Part shown: piece after piece, positions 10,602-19,546 of the stretch | Numbering within the stretch: the first letter of the stretch is position 1 | How the letters are laid out: every line of letters starts with the position of its first letter | Source of the DNA: Huiozyma naganishii CBS 8797 | Taxonomy: Eukaryota > Ascomycota > Saccharomycetes > Saccharomycetales > Saccharomycetaceae | NCBI RefSeq assembly: GCF_000348985.1 | Contig: NC_035933.1 | Location: 1 to 64,000, forward strand | Direction: 5' to 3' | DNA: 64,000 nucleotides | Program-made: the position numbers and the translations under genes | The notes under the pieces: generated by a model | Databases searched by the model: none | What the model was told of the DNA's origin: nothing | Seen by the model: only the letters and a program-made list of their open reading frames with translations

Positions 10602-11902
10602 TCACAGCATCTTGCCTTTGGCGATCTCCTGGCGGATCGTGAACGTGTAGTACGCGAGTCCCAGCATGATCGCGGCGAAGGGGACAAGCCAGGCTGCGAG
10701 GGTAGTGTGCACGTTCGTCACGGCCCCGCCCTCGTGCTGCTTCGCGAGCGTGCGGATCTTGTCCTGCTCTTCGAGCAACTGCAGCAGTTTCTCGTTGACT
10801 TTAGTGAACTGCGAGAAGTCTGCCGTCGGAGGTGTGGCACCCGCGTGGCGGGTCTCGAGTACGTCCCGCAGGTGAGCAACGTACGCGCTGACCGCTGCCT
10901 GGACTCTTGCGATCTCGTCCAGCCGGGAGTCCAGCTGGAGCAGGTCGTTCGCAAGGATCTTGCCCTCGAGGCGGTCCAGTTTCTTGAACAGTTCGTAGTT
11001 GTTCACTTCGCCGTGCCTGGTCTCGAGGATATCGCGCAGACGCACGGACTCCTCGCCCGTCTGCGAGTTGATCGTCTTCCGCACGACAGCAGGTTGTCCC
11101 ATCGCTTTGGCGTTCGGGATGTACGACTGTGCAATCATCCCACGGAAAGTCTGCCACTTCAAAAGCTCAAGGGACTCGCCTGTAGTGGTGTCCTTGGGGG
11201 TCACCGCGGTGACCCCTAGGCGCAATTGTCCCTGAGATGTGGCGTCCCATAGCTTTACTTTGCGCGTCTGGAAGCACACTCTGTTGTCCACTTGTACTTT
11301 CAGCAGGTGCCCATCTGCAGGATTATAACTGAGCCTCACCGTGGAGGGAACAGACGCTCCCTGGTACTGCAGAAGACACGAGGCAAACTGTCGCTCGGAG
11401 ACGGACTCACTTGTAAGTTCCTCGGAACCGTCGTTCAACTGTGCACGCAGGGAGTCACCGTAGGGACCAGAACTGTCCAACACTAACTGCAACCCTTCAA
11501 ACTTGGCAGGCCCATTGTAAAGCTTCTTATCGTTGTGGGACATGTCGGCACCCGTATCTTTGACGACCCATAGTGCCATTGCCCCCGAGAAGGACTCTTC
11601 ACTGCCTCCAGTGTCCCTGATGGTCCATTCCGTGGTGAACGCTCCTGAGTGCTCCCCGAGTGCGGACAGCGGTAGTTGTGGGGACCATACGGACCCTGCA
11701 GATCCACTCCTCTGCGTCAGCACCCAACGGCCCTCCCTCCATTGTACTTTGTCCTGCATCAGCCAACCGGGGGGAGACTCTTCGTGTTCAGCACGTCCGG
11801 GAGAGACCACTCTTCCACAAGAGCAGACTGATCCCCCAGGGGCAGTGCAAGGGAAACCATGCACCCGAACAACCCTGCGACTACACCGTGTATCAGAAGC
11901 AT
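10602..11902 (-). CDS. EMP46/EMP47: EMP46/EMP47-type L-type lectin cargo receptor, apparent 1-base frameshift
   Basis: ER-Golgi cargo receptor of the ERGIC-53-like lectin family. The minus frame starting at 11902 gives a signal peptide (MLLIHGVVAGLFGCMVSLA) and the mature start VEEWSLPDVLNTKSLPP, then hits a TGA at 11761-11759. The rest of the protein is in another frame and continues GWLMQDKVQWREGRWVLTQ to the stop at 10602. One extra C in the C6 run at 11774-11769 would join them into about 433 residues; S. cerevisiae Emp46/47 have about 445. Visible parts are the lectin domain (FASCLLQYQG, PSTVRLSYNP, DNRVCFQTRKVKLWD), a coiled-coil region, one C-terminal membrane segment (AAWLVPFAAIMLGLAYYTF) and a KGKML tail resembling the KxKxx ER-retrieval signal. 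Either the gene is freshly broken or the base is a sequence error. The apparent upstream start at 11972 in the main frame is an artefact. Confidence 0.88.
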
Positions 11903-11995
11903 GCCAAGTGGTGATCCTGCCCCTCCTCTGTGCATCTGTTAACTGTTGAATATAGAGTAACATTAGTGACACCTGGTTTATGTATGGTATAATCC

Positions 11996-12793
11996 TTATA
12001 TAGAGTCGTCCCCGTCCCGCTGCTGCTGCTGCTCTCGCAGTTCTTCTTGGAAGAGCGCTCTGGGTTGGAACTGCTGTGTCTCTGCTGGCGTGAGCCGCCT
12101 CTCCTTGATTGTATTGCCGTGCTTGTCGACGTACGTTACTGTGTCTCGCAACCGCGGGTTCTCGCTGAGGAGAGCGTCCTGCCTGCGTCTTCTCTCCGCT
12201 GCGGTGGTCCCACTACTGGTCATGAACGGGTTTGCGGGTCGTGTCGCCGTCACTATATGCTCTGTGTTATCCTCGTCGTCGTCGCTGTCGCTGCGGATCT
12301 GCGGTTCGCACCACTCCCGGGCCTGCTCGAAGGACACTACCTTATGCGACGGTGTCCCCGGGACAGTCTTCTGTAGTTTCTTCTTGCAGGGCGATGCCGG
12401 CAGCAACAGTTCCTCTTCAGAATCGTCTGCCTCTGCGTCTAGTTGCAAACTGTGTGGGAAGAGCACTCTGCTGGCAGACTTGTTCTCCCCGATGGACGTT
12501 CTGCGCATGGGTGAGAATTCCGGCGACCGCAGCTGTGATGGCGGTGCCAGCAGGTCACCAGCACCGTTGTGGTACTTCAAACTCACGGGCGCACGGTTCA
12601 GGTGGTGCACTGTCGAGGGAGTCACTGGTGCCCCGGACAGTACCGACTTCTGCGGCGTCTCAGGAGGCACTCCCAACTTTTTGGGCAGTGGTGGAAGCGT
12701 CTGCGACTCCCCATTGCCAGACCCGAACCGGGACTCCGCTGGCTCGCGACCCTTCACCGAACTCCTCGACCGTGGAGGTGTAGCAGGGTTCAT
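11996..12793 (-). CDS. SIC1: Sic1-type cyclin-dependent kinase inhibitor
   Basis: Inhibitor of S-phase Clb-Cdc28 kinase, destroyed by SCF-Cdc4 after multisite phosphorylation at G1/S. I chose the ATG at 12793, giving MNPATPPRSRSS like the S. cerevisiae start MTPSTPPRSR, for 265 residues (S. cerevisiae 284); an upstream ATG adds 25 unrelated residues. The N-terminal half is disordered, with many S/T-P sites (TP at residues 5-6, PPETPQK, RSPEFSPMRR). A conserved block TVPGTPSHKVVSFEQAREW and the C-terminal inhibitory region (SENPRLRDTVTYVDKHGN, RRLTPAETQQFQPRALF) match Sic1. It precedes EMP46/47 on the same strand, the same neighbour order as in S. cerevisiae. Confidence 0.93.
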   Translation of the reverse strand: MNPATPPRSRSSVKGREPAESRFGSGNGESQTLPPLPKKLGVPPETPQKSVLSGAPVTPSTVHHLNRAPVSLKYHNGAGDLLAPPSQLRSPEFSPMRRTSIGENKSASRVLFPHSLQLDAEADDSEEELLLPASPCKKKLQKTVPGTPSHKVVSFEQAREWCEPQIRSDSDDDEDNTEHIVTATRPANPFMTSSGTTAAERRRRQDALLSENPRLRDTVTYVDKHGNTIKERRLTPAETQQFQPRALFQEELREQQQQRDGDDSI

Positions 12794-13092
12794 TCTTTGT
12801 GTGTGTTTGTGTGTGTGTGACTCGTTGGAGGGATGGTAACGTGTCAAAGCTAAACCTAAAAGCAGCACTCTGGCACTAATTCTATCCTCTATATATACCT
12901 CGCTAATGACTACTGCGGGACCCAGCTAACCACTGCTCTTCCTCCCAGTGCAGTAACGCAGCAGTTTAACCAAGCCATCGCTATTTCCCAAAAAGTTTCA
13001 CTTCGAGAAGGACAAGCCACGGCGAGTTTGACATCTTGTGGTCGGGTCGCGTCGGGTCGCATTGGGTCTGTGTAAGGTCTGTGCCGGTTAAC

Positions 13093-13800
13093 ATGAACGC
13101 CATCTACAGCCATGCCGTGAAGCAGAAGAGCGCACTGCAGAAGGACCTCGCGCGGTTCGAGGCGGACCCGCTTGGGGCTCCGATCTCGCTGCAGGGCACG
13201 ATCGCAGCGACGCTTGTCGCGCTGGAGAAGACCGTACGGCAGTTCAGGGAGTACCTCGTGGCACACTCTGGTGCCCCCCAAGACGAGAAGTTCGAGGCCC
13301 GGCTCGTTGGGTTGCAGAGAGACCTTGACGAGTTCACGAAGCGGTTCAAAGCGCTGAAGTTGCAGTACAACGACTCGCAGCAACAGCAGCGCACACAGTT
13401 GTTTGGCAAGGGAGCCTCCACGGCGAATGAGAACCCGTTCATGGACGAGACCGCTCTGAACAAGCGCGGCGGTGCTGGTTCCTCACAACAACAACAGCGG
13501 CAGGAACCGCTGCCCCTCTACCAGGGACTTGAGAAGGAGAACTCTATTTTCCAGCGCGGGAACACGCAGTTGGACTACATATTGGAGATGGGCCAGGCAT
13601 CGCTGCACGATATAATCGACCAGAACGAGATACTCGAGCGGATGCAGTCCACCATGTCCAAGAGCCTGCGAACGCTGCACGTCTCGGAGTCCACCATACA
13701 GTCGATCAACAGCCGCCTCTTCAAAGATAAACTCATCTTCTGGATAGCTCTCATCCTCATGTTTACAGGGATGTACTTCGTGTACAAGTGGTTCCATTAG
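13093..13800 (+). CDS. BOS1: Bos1 v-SNARE (ER-Golgi)
   Basis: Qb-type SNARE of COPII vesicles that acts with Sed5, Bet1 and Sec22 in ER-to-Golgi fusion. The start is placed at 13093 (MNAIYSHAVKQKS) because the family begins there; the upstream frame adds 19 unrelated residues. Seen: an N-terminal helical region (APISLQGTIAATLVALEKTVRQF), a Gln-rich linker, the conserved LPLYQGLEKENSIFQRGN segment, the SNARE helix (about 160-210) and a C-terminal tail anchor (LIFWIALILMFTGMYFVYKW). It has 235 residues, close to S. cerevisiae. Its stop is only 11 bp from the convergent FMP25 stop, so the two 3' untranslated regions must overlap. Confidence 0.96.
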   Translation: MNAIYSHAVKQKSALQKDLARFEADPLGAPISLQGTIAATLVALEKTVRQFREYLVAHSGAPQDEKFEARLVGLQRDLDEFTKRFKALKLQYNDSQQQQRTQLFGKGASTANENPFMDETALNKRGGAGSSQQQQRQEPLPLYQGLEKENSIFQRGNTQLDYILEMGQASLHDIIDQNEILERMQSTMSKSLRTLHVSESTIQSINSRLFKDKLIFWIALILMFTGMYFVYKWFH

Positions 13801-13811
13801 AACCGTCCTAA

Positions 13812-15383
13812 CTACTTCCTATTAATAGAATATATACATGAACTCTGCGGCCCAATTGATAGACTCTGCGTTGCCGGATCAATCGTCAGCGGGACCGCTG
13901 CATCGTACGTTAAGGAGGGCAAGACAGTGGGTCTGCTCACTTTGTAATGCTTCCAATTGCCCAGTTGTCCCGCATCGTTCGCCCCCCAAGCAAGAACAGT
14001 ACCGTCCGTCATCACTGCAAACGCGTGGTCCGCATTGGAACCAGCGATCACTCTTTGTACACGGTTCTGTGGGTCATTCGGTAGTTTTACAAGAGTTGGC
14101 GCAGATTGGTTCCCCTTCATCGACCCATTCCCTAGTTGGCCGATCGCTCCGTTACCGAAGGAAACGAGGGAACCGTTGCTTAGAACAAGGTACGACGTTT
14201 CTTTACCGGCAGCAATGGCCTTCACTGCAGTTTCTTCCCCGGTGAAGGGTTTCAACTTCGTGGCCGGGAGCTCCCTTGGGTATACGACGTGAAGATTCGA
14301 GTATGTGAAGGGCACGCCCACTTGCCCGTAGGTGTTGGCACCAAAAGTGAGTACACGTCCCTGGTCGTCCAGTGCCACAGTGTGGACATTGCCGCATGCG
14401 ATCTGCTTAATACGTCTCTGTTGCACGACTCCTCCACCGTCTATAAACTGGTTCAGTAGTTCAATTGGCTGTGGGAGGTTCACTGGTGGGATCTCATTCA
14501 ACAACCCGAACTGACCCTGGGACTCGTCCGTGGGGCCCGTGGAGCATGTGTATGCGCGCGCCGCATCGGTCAGCAATATGAGATGCGATCCTCCAGCAGC
14601 CAAGTCAACGACTTTGTCCTTAATCGGTAGTCTCCAGTTGTACGTATCGTAGTGAGACAATGGCCAGTACCAGTGTCTTGTCCGTGAGGTATATTGACGA
14701 GGGGATTCTTTGTTTCCCCAGGGAACAACCAGTACGTGTCCCCTCTCGTTCAATGCATAGAGATATTCTCCCGAGTGTCTGACTTTGACCAATTGTTGGT
14801 CCCTAAGTACCGGTTCCACTGTATCCCCAGTTCGTTTGTGCTCCCATCTGTACAGGTTGCCCCTCTTATCGATTATGGCGTTCCCGCGTTCACCTGAGAC
14901 AATGCAGACGTCTCTCAAAGTCCTGTGGTCTAGTGGTGAGATTCTTGTGGGCACTCCAGTGTACCCGTCATTCGTGTCGCCAATGTAGTACAGTCCGGGG
15001 ACGCTGGGGTCTAGCTGGGTTTTGAACCCCGCGGGGACCGTCCTCCTCTTCCTCGTACGTCTAGTTGAGGGTGGTTCCTGGCCCTGGGTCCCATCTGATC
15101 TAAAATACCCCCCATAGTACGCCCCACCTGCAGCAACCCCCAATAGCAACGCCCACAAGGACCATTTCCTAAGCGATCCGATCCGTTGCACCTGTACAGA
15201 CCTGTGGATCTCCTGTTGGTTGGTGTCTGTTGGCTCATCTTCTACGGGTCTTGTTCTCCTTGTTGGATTGTACTCCAGTCTGTTCAAGTTCTTTGCTAGC
15301 AACTCCGCATCGTCAAACTTCGGTGCGACCTGCAACCGTGACGACCGGGAAAAGTGTCTCACCAGTGAGCGTCTCCACATCAA
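13812..15383 (-). CDS. FMP25: Fmp25-like mitochondrial RCC1-repeat protein
   Basis: Mitochondrial inner-membrane protein of the RCC1 (regulator of chromosome condensation) repeat class. In S. cerevisiae the homologue is needed for an early step of respiratory complex III assembly. The 523 residues start with a basic, Arg/Ser-rich presequence (MMWRRSLVRHFSRSSR), followed by one membrane segment around residues 72-90 (WSLWALLLGVAAGGAYYGG) and RCC1-type beta-propeller repeats (for example HTVALDDQGRVLTFGANTYGQVG, SNGSLVSFGNGAIGQLGNG, TDGTVLAWGANDAGQLG). It converges on BOS1, as in S. cerevisiae. Confidence 0.92.
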   Translation of the reverse strand: MMWRRSLVRHFSRSSRLQVAPKFDDAELLAKNLNRLEYNPTRRTRPVEDEPTDTNQQEIHRSVQVQRIGSLRKWSLWALLLGVAAGGAYYGGYFRSDGTQGQEPPSTRRTRKRRTVPAGFKTQLDPSVPGLYYIGDTNDGYTGVPTRISPLDHRTLRDVCIVSGERGNAIIDKRGNLYRWEHKRTGDTVEPVLRDQQLVKVRHSGEYLYALNERGHVLVVPWGNKESPRQYTSRTRHWYWPLSHYDTYNWRLPIKDKVVDLAAGGSHLILLTDAARAYTCSTGPTDESQGQFGLLNEIPPVNLPQPIELLNQFIDGGGVVQQRRIKQIACGNVHTVALDDQGRVLTFGANTYGQVGVPFTYSNLHVVYPRELPATKLKPFTGEETAVKAIAAGKETSYLVLSNGSLVSFGNGAIGQLGNGSMKGNQSAPTLVKLPNDPQNRVQRVIAGSNADHAFAVMTDGTVLAWGANDAGQLGNWKHYKVSRPTVLPSLTYDAAVPLTIDPATQSLSIGPQSSCIYSINRK

Positions 15384-15611
15384 GAACAGTTCGCTGGGGA
15401 CTTCTTATGGGTTCAGTACGTACAGTGCAAGTTGCAAGTACAACCAAATAATAAAGAATATAACGTTTTGTTGAAGTTGGTAGATACACACGTTCAGCTA
15501 CAGTATACATAAGTTGATGGGTGTGGATGAGGCCTCCAGTGCGAACGCGATGTTCGCACTTTGCCTGATCAGAACATAGACGCTATACACCTTTCAAAAT
15601 TGCTCAGGTGT

Positions 15612-16274
15612 TTAAGCTCTGGTGAAGTAGTCTGGGAATTCTCTGACGTTGTCTTCCAATGGACCCTTCTTGGACAAGAACTTGACGAAGGCACCGTCGT
15701 CCTTGACCTCACCGGCGTCTCTCTTCTTGACGTACTCTGCTCTGTCCAAGTTGGTGAACCCCCACTTCTTGGAGATAATGATCTTCTGTTGACCTGGGAA
15801 CTTGTATCTGGCTCTTCTTAGACCTTCGATGACGACGGCCTTGTTGTTGTCCTTGGTTCTGACAGAGAAGATAATCTGACCGATGGCAACACGGGCAGCT
15901 AGACCGTGGGGCTTACCCCAGGCACCTCTCATACCTTGTTGCAGTCTATCGGCACCGGCACAGGACAACATCTTGTTGATTCTCAAGACGTGGAATGGGT
16001 GAACACGCACTCTCAAGTGGAAGGCGTCTCTACCGGAAACGGTACTCATGTACTTGTTGGCACAGATACGGGCAGCCTCAAGAGCCTCGGAGGACAATTG
16101 TTCCAGTTCGTTGGAGACCAAGTGGACACACAGAGGGAACTCATCGACGGTCGCCTTCTTCTTACCCAAATCGTAGATTCTGATCTTGGAGTCTGGGACG
16201 GCTCTGTTGTACCTAGACTTTGGGTAAGGCTTGTTCTTTTGGTAACGGTAACATCTAGCAGGTCTTCTGGCCAT
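15612..16274 (-). CDS. RPL10: 60S ribosomal protein L10 (uL16)
   Basis: Essential 60S subunit protein near the peptidyl-transferase centre; it joins last in the cytoplasm and lets Nmd3 be released. The 220 residues, [20 protein letters not shown] onward, are almost identical to S. cerevisiae (221), including the conserved P-site loop region [18 protein letters not shown]. No intron, as in S. cerevisiae. The upstream region (16532-16615) has several ACACCC (Rap1-type) elements and a HomolD-type AGTCACA box, as expected for a ribosomal-protein promoter. Confidence 0.99.
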   Translation of the reverse strand: MARRPARCYRYQKNKPYPKSRYNRAVPDSKIRIYDLGKKKATVDEFPLCVHLVSNELEQLSSEALEAARICANKYMSTVSGRDAFHLRVRVHPFHVLRINKMLSCAGADRLQQGMRGAWGKPHGLAARVAIGQIIFSVRTKDNNKAVVIEGLRRARYKFPGQQKIIISKKWGFTNLDRAEYVKKRDAGEVKDDGAFVKFLSKKGPLEDNVREFPDYFTRA

Positions 16275-16531
16275 CTTGAATGTTTGTCTGCAGTATTGGA
16301 AGCACTACTGAACGTACCAACAGGAGATACACCACAAAGCAAACCGCATCTCGAGTGACAACTTTATATAATAAAATAATCGTTCGCTGCGCTGACTAAG
16401 AAAAGCAGTGCGCGGGGTAACAGAAAATATAATTTTTCAAAAAAAAGTTGCGTCGGTCTGCCAGAATTTCCTTTTTGGGAAACTTCAAAAGTTCGGAAAT
16501 AAAACAAAATCTTTAAAAAAATATATATTGT

Positions 16532-16593
16532 GGGTGTACAAATTTTGTTTGTGGTGGTCTGGGTGTTTTAGAAAGCAGTCACATATGGGTGTC
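16532..16593 (-). promoter_or_regulatory. Rap1-type sites and HomolD-type box of RPL10
   Basis: GGGTGTACA at 16532-16540, GGGTGT at 16561-16566 and 16588-16593, and TAGAAAGCAGTCACA at 16569-16583. The last string is identical to one in the RPL22 promoter (39157-39171). ACACCC is the core of the Rap1 site. AGTCACA is the core of the HomolD box of ribosomal-protein genes in fission yeast and many fungi. Sites are seen; binding is inferred. Confidence 0.65.
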
Positions 16594-16767
16594 TGGAGTA
16601 AGTGGTAGTGGGTGTGGAAGTCTAGAACAGCACTCTAGAACTCTACCTCCACCGCGCCTCTGTAATACGGAACACTGGAAGGTTGGTCGTTGCAGTACAC
16701 TATAAGATACTCGTTCTTGCTCTTGCTGTGCTCTTGCCCCCCCCCGTTGCCATAGTAACCGTTGCAG

Positions 16768-16829
16768 TGAAAATTTTCTTGCTCTCTTACAAAAAGATAG
16801 AATTACAGTATTGCAAACGATGCGATGAG
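16768..16829 (+). promoter_or_regulatory. RRPE and PAC elements of BUD20
   Basis: TGAAAATTTT (16768-16777) is an RRPE-type element bound by Stb3, and GCGATGAG (16822-16829) is a PAC element bound by Dot6/Tod6. The PAC lies about 45 bp before the ATG at 16874. The pair is the hallmark of ribosome-biogenesis promoters in Saccharomycetaceae. Confidence 0.7.
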
Positions 16830-16873
16830 CTTTTGTTCAGTAGTAAAGCTACAATCTCAGTCACAGTCACGCA

Positions 16874-17341
16874 ATGGGGAGATACTCGGTCAAGCGGTAC
16901 AAGACGAAGCGGAGAACGAAGGATCTCGATCTTATCTACGAGGAGCTGGCGAACCCGGAGACGATTCAGAAACTGTTGAACCAGCCTCTCGATGAGAATA
17001 AACCAGGTCTAGGGCAGCACTACTGTATACACTGCGCCAAGTACTGCGAGACGGCGATCGCGCTCAAGACACATTTGAAGACGAAAGTGCACAAGAGACG
17101 TGTCAAAGAACTCAAGGGCGTGCCCTACACCCAGGATGTTGCGAACGCTGCTGCAGGGCTTGATTTGAACAAGTTTTTGAACAGAGTCGAACAGATAAAT
17201 GGGAAAGTCGGTGTTGAGAAGGAAAACAACGAGACACAGTTGAAACAGCATTTGGAAACCACGCTGCAGGATATAAAATCGACGGAACCCACCCTGCCCT
17301 TCACGGAACAGGACGTAGAGCAGCAGGTCATGCAGGATTAA
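16874..17341 (+). CDS. BUD20: Bud20-type zinc-finger ribosome export factor
   Basis: Shuttling pre-60S factor that promotes nuclear export of the large subunit. The 155 residues begin MGRYSVKRYKTKRRTKDLDL, a basic start typical of Bud20. One U1-like C2H2 finger lies at about residues 50-73 (CIHCAKYCETAIALKTHLKTKVH), followed by a basic stretch and the conserved GVPYTQDVANAAAGLD. Length is close to S. cerevisiae (166). It is divergent from RPL10, as in S. cerevisiae, and its promoter has both RRPE and PAC elements. Confidence 0.95.
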   Translation: MGRYSVKRYKTKRRTKDLDLIYEELANPETIQKLLNQPLDENKPGLGQHYCIHCAKYCETAIALKTHLKTKVHKRRVKELKGVPYTQDVANAAAGLDLNKFLNRVEQINGKVGVEKENNETQLKQHLETTLQDIKSTEPTLPFTEQDVEQQVMQD

Positions 17342-17504
17342 ACGTTGTCACGTCTCTACATTCATTGTTACTTCATTATTTTATTGTATATTATTGGATA
17401 TGGCAATTTCCTGCTATTGTACATCTGTGTCATTGCTTATCGTCATCGTACTCTATGTATTTCTACTTAGGGGAGAAGCCTCCGGCTTTGCATGTCAGCC
17501 AAAT

Positions 17505-17625
17505 AACTTTGTGAGGATAAATTGCGGAATTACTTTTAGGAATGGACTCAGGACTCGTTTACCCTATTAAATACAGTACTGTGAATTATTATATACCCGA
17601 CATGCGAGATCATCATATCGTCCTT
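17505..17625 (+). repeat. Diverged dispersed repeat, copy B (likely LTR-type relic)
   Basis: This copy matches the reverse complement of 19325-19440: shared strings include GAGGATAAATTG, GGAATGGACTCA, ACTGTGAA and ACATGCGAGATCATCA, with many differences between. Scattered intergenic copies in both orientations suggest an old retrotransposon LTR or similar element. No open frame for a transposon protein is present. Confidence 0.55.
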
Positions 17626-17689
17626 ACAAACTTTATTTACCGGGTAGACTAGAGTCGATACTTAGATACCAACTGATAGTACTTAAACT

Positions 17690-17729
17690 GTATAATTAAC
17701 TAGTTGGATCTTAGTCCACATCAACAACC
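17690..17729 (+). repeat. Short repeat shared with 19505-19546
   Basis: GTATAATTAACTAG, then TTAGTCCA and CAACAACC, match GTATAATCAACTAG, CAGTCCA and CAACAACC at 19505-19546 in the same orientation. The main repeat beside it is in opposite orientation at the two places, so this is probably a separate element. Confidence 0.5.
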
Positions 17730-17957
17730 GAATTTTACGGTAACACATTGTAATTTGTTTGCTACAAAACTCTTCTATACATCCGTTCTTTGCCTGCTTA
17801 TTGTGATCGTAATCCCTTCCCCAAAGTACTAATTTAACTTATGAAGCCTCCTCAATCTATCCCACCGAAACTTCGCAAAAAATGTGCTTAAGTGTAGTCC
17901 TGCTACACAGGTATGTGATTGATCGACTGCAGTTTGTACATCACTTCCCCTTTTTGA

Positions 17958-18422
17958 CTACTGATCTGTTTCACCAAGGTGTTGAAGAAATATATAAACA
18001 GTAAAGTAATTAAGAACGCTACAGAGCAAAGATTCATCTAATCGAGACAGAGGATATATATCTTCAGGAATTATGTTGTTGGTATCGATAAGATAATCCA
18101 AAACTTTAACTCCGACTACGCCTGCACACAGCACAGCTCCTATCTTGGCACACAAAGAAACGGCATAGACGCCAAAGCAAAACTTAGCTAAACTAATTGA
18201 TTTATATCCATGCTTCAAGACAGCATCCGCACTAAGTATCGGGCACGAATTGACATAAACTTCATTCGCTCTAACATGCACATCCCATAGGAACATTGCG
18301 CCAGCGGTTAACACATATTTACGTAACATAGAGGCGAGGATACGAATTAAGAAGGAAACAGCCAACACTGCCAAACAGATCTTGGTTACTTTTTGTCCAC
18401 GAATGTTCGAAATGGTCCACAT
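17958..18422 (-). CDS. Unrecognised multi-pass membrane protein, 154 aa
   Basis: I do not recognise this gene. The best start is the ATG at 18422 (MWTISNIRGQKVTK), because a TATATAAA box lies at 18525-18518, about 100 nt upstream; a longer frame from 18563 would place that box inside the coding region. Hydrophobic segments lie at about residues 14-35 (ICLAVLAVSFLIRILASML), 85-115 (FCFGVYAVSLCAKIGAVLCAGVVGVKVL) and 133-147, so two or three membrane passes. Cys residues are frequent. The gene stands alone between dispersed repeats where S. cerevisiae has none in this block, so it may be a recent or fast-evolving lineage-specific gene. Confidence 0.6.
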   Translation of the reverse strand: MWTISNIRGQKVTKICLAVLAVSFLIRILASMLRKYVLTAGAMFLWDVHVRANEVYVNSCPILSADAVLKHGYKSISLAKFCFGVYAVSLCAKIGAVLCAGVVGVKVLDYLIDTNNIIPEDIYPLSRLDESLLCSVLNYFTVYIFLQHLGETDQ

Positions 18423-18517
18423 GCTGATGTTGGGTTTCGGTAGGGGGAAGTCGTAACTAGAATTATATGGAAACAGAAATAGACTCACGAACGAAGACCT
18501 ACTCGAGAGCAAGCCGC

Positions 18518-18525
18518 GTTTATAT
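18518..18525 (-). promoter_or_regulatory. TATA box of the orphan membrane-protein gene
   Basis: TATATAAA on the minus strand, about 100 nt before the preferred ATG at 18422. It is used here to choose the start codon. Confidence 0.5.
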
Positions 18526-18738
18526 ACTTTCCCTTCCCTCAACCAAAGTTGGTTCACAGTCAATACTATTAATTACAGCCCAGCTTACCTATGGCCGCAG
18601 GTGCTTTCTTCTCGTTTGTTTGTTGCAACAAAATAAACCTGAAAGCTGCACAGTAGCATTAATCCCTCGGGATCTTTGACAACATTTCAAAACACGGGTG
18701 TGGTGGGTCTATTGTCTACAATTGTTTGGTATCGGTAA

Positions 18739-18779
18739 GGCACCGGAACAGGCACCGAAACAGGCACCGAAACAGGCAC
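18739..18779. repeat. 12-bp minisatellite, 3.4 copies
   Basis: Units GGCACCGGAACA, GGCACCGAAACA and GGCACCGAAACA, then GGCAC. Only one base differs between the first and later units. It lies about 320 bp upstream of the orphan gene. Confidence 0.85.
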
Positions 18780-19106
18780 TTTGAGTCACCTAAGTAGTCA
18801 CCAGCTAATCTACTAGTAGTTTTTACATAACTTTTTATGTACCTTTTAATAGAACGAGCTTGCAGTTATTGGTTTACGGGACCCTATTGGTTGCCTGTTT
18901 GAGATAGTGGACGCGATATGTTCGCCATACGTACCTGATGCTTCATAGAGCGACGTAGCCGTCACTAATAAATTAGACGCCCCCATAGGGGGACGCACAG
19001 ATTTCGACGGGGTTATCTAAACCCTTGAAGCTTCTCTGAATATCAATCAACAGAGAAATCACCAACAAACAAGGAATCAAGCAGGAATTACTGACTAACT
19101 AATAAT

Positions 19107-19440
19107 CTGTAAGAGCTAAAGTAGGTTCTATGGATTCAAAGTGTGTAAGGACTGTTTGATATTGTTATTTACGCTGTATACATAATTATCTCGTTATAGC
19201 AGTTGTACTTCCTTGTCTAAGACCCCTTCGTTGGGTCCTGGATTCAGAGACAGTCTTGAAAGGTGTCGGTGCAGATACCTTGTGGTTTACATACGTTCCG
19301 GATAACGGGCCATCCGCATGTCTCTAGTTGATGATCTCGCATGTTGGACTTAAAATAGTTCACAGTATTGTATTGGATAGGGTAACGGGTCATGAGTCCA
19401 TTCCCAAAGGGAGTTCCCAATTTATCCTCATATAAACATA
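19107..19440 (-). repeat. Diverged dispersed repeat, copy A (longest copy)
   Basis: Read on the minus strand, this copy shares one part (19325-19440) with copy B and another (19148-19258) with copy C at 47.7 kb, for example TCTGAATCCAGGA, GTATACA.CGTAAATAA and AATATCAA. It links the two and so defines a family. A 17-nt end string (19107-19123) recurs at 3363-3379. It is likely an old LTR-type element; no internal genes are seen. Confidence 0.55.
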
Positions 19441-19504
19441 CCAAGTTAGATCCAACGGGTGAATTAGTGTAAGCACTCAAATATTAGCGTATATGGCATA
19501 GTTT

Positions 19505-19546
19505 GTATAATCAACTAGTCTGACCCTCAGTCCATAACCAACAACC
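19505..19546 (+). repeat. Short repeat shared with 17690-17729
   Basis: Same element as at 17690-17729, in the same orientation, about 80% identical by eye, ending in CAACAACC in both. Confidence 0.5.

Larger units (their letters stand above)
16275..16873. promoter_or_regulatory. RPL10/BUD20 divergent promoter region
   Basis: About 600 bp between two divergent genes. On the RPL10 side, four GGGTGT motifs (ACACCC on the coding strand; 16532, 16561, 16588 and about 16612) and a TAGAAAGCAGTCACA box (16569-16583) suggest Rap1 plus HomolD-type control. On the BUD20 side lie RRPE and PAC elements (16768-16829). Long A/T runs near 16430-16530 fit a nucleosome-poor region. Confidence 0.65.
17342..17957. 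other. BUD20 3' region with dispersed repeat
   Basis: No gene. Most of the stretch is made of the diverged repeat at 17505-17625 and a second short repeat at 17690-17729, both also found near 19.3-19.5 kb. The rest is A+T-rich and unremarkable. Confidence 0.5.

Noticed and set aside
10155..11219. 354-codon plus-strand frame across the permease start and EMP46/47
   Set aside because: It is the antisense shadow of two real genes joined through a TA microsatellite.
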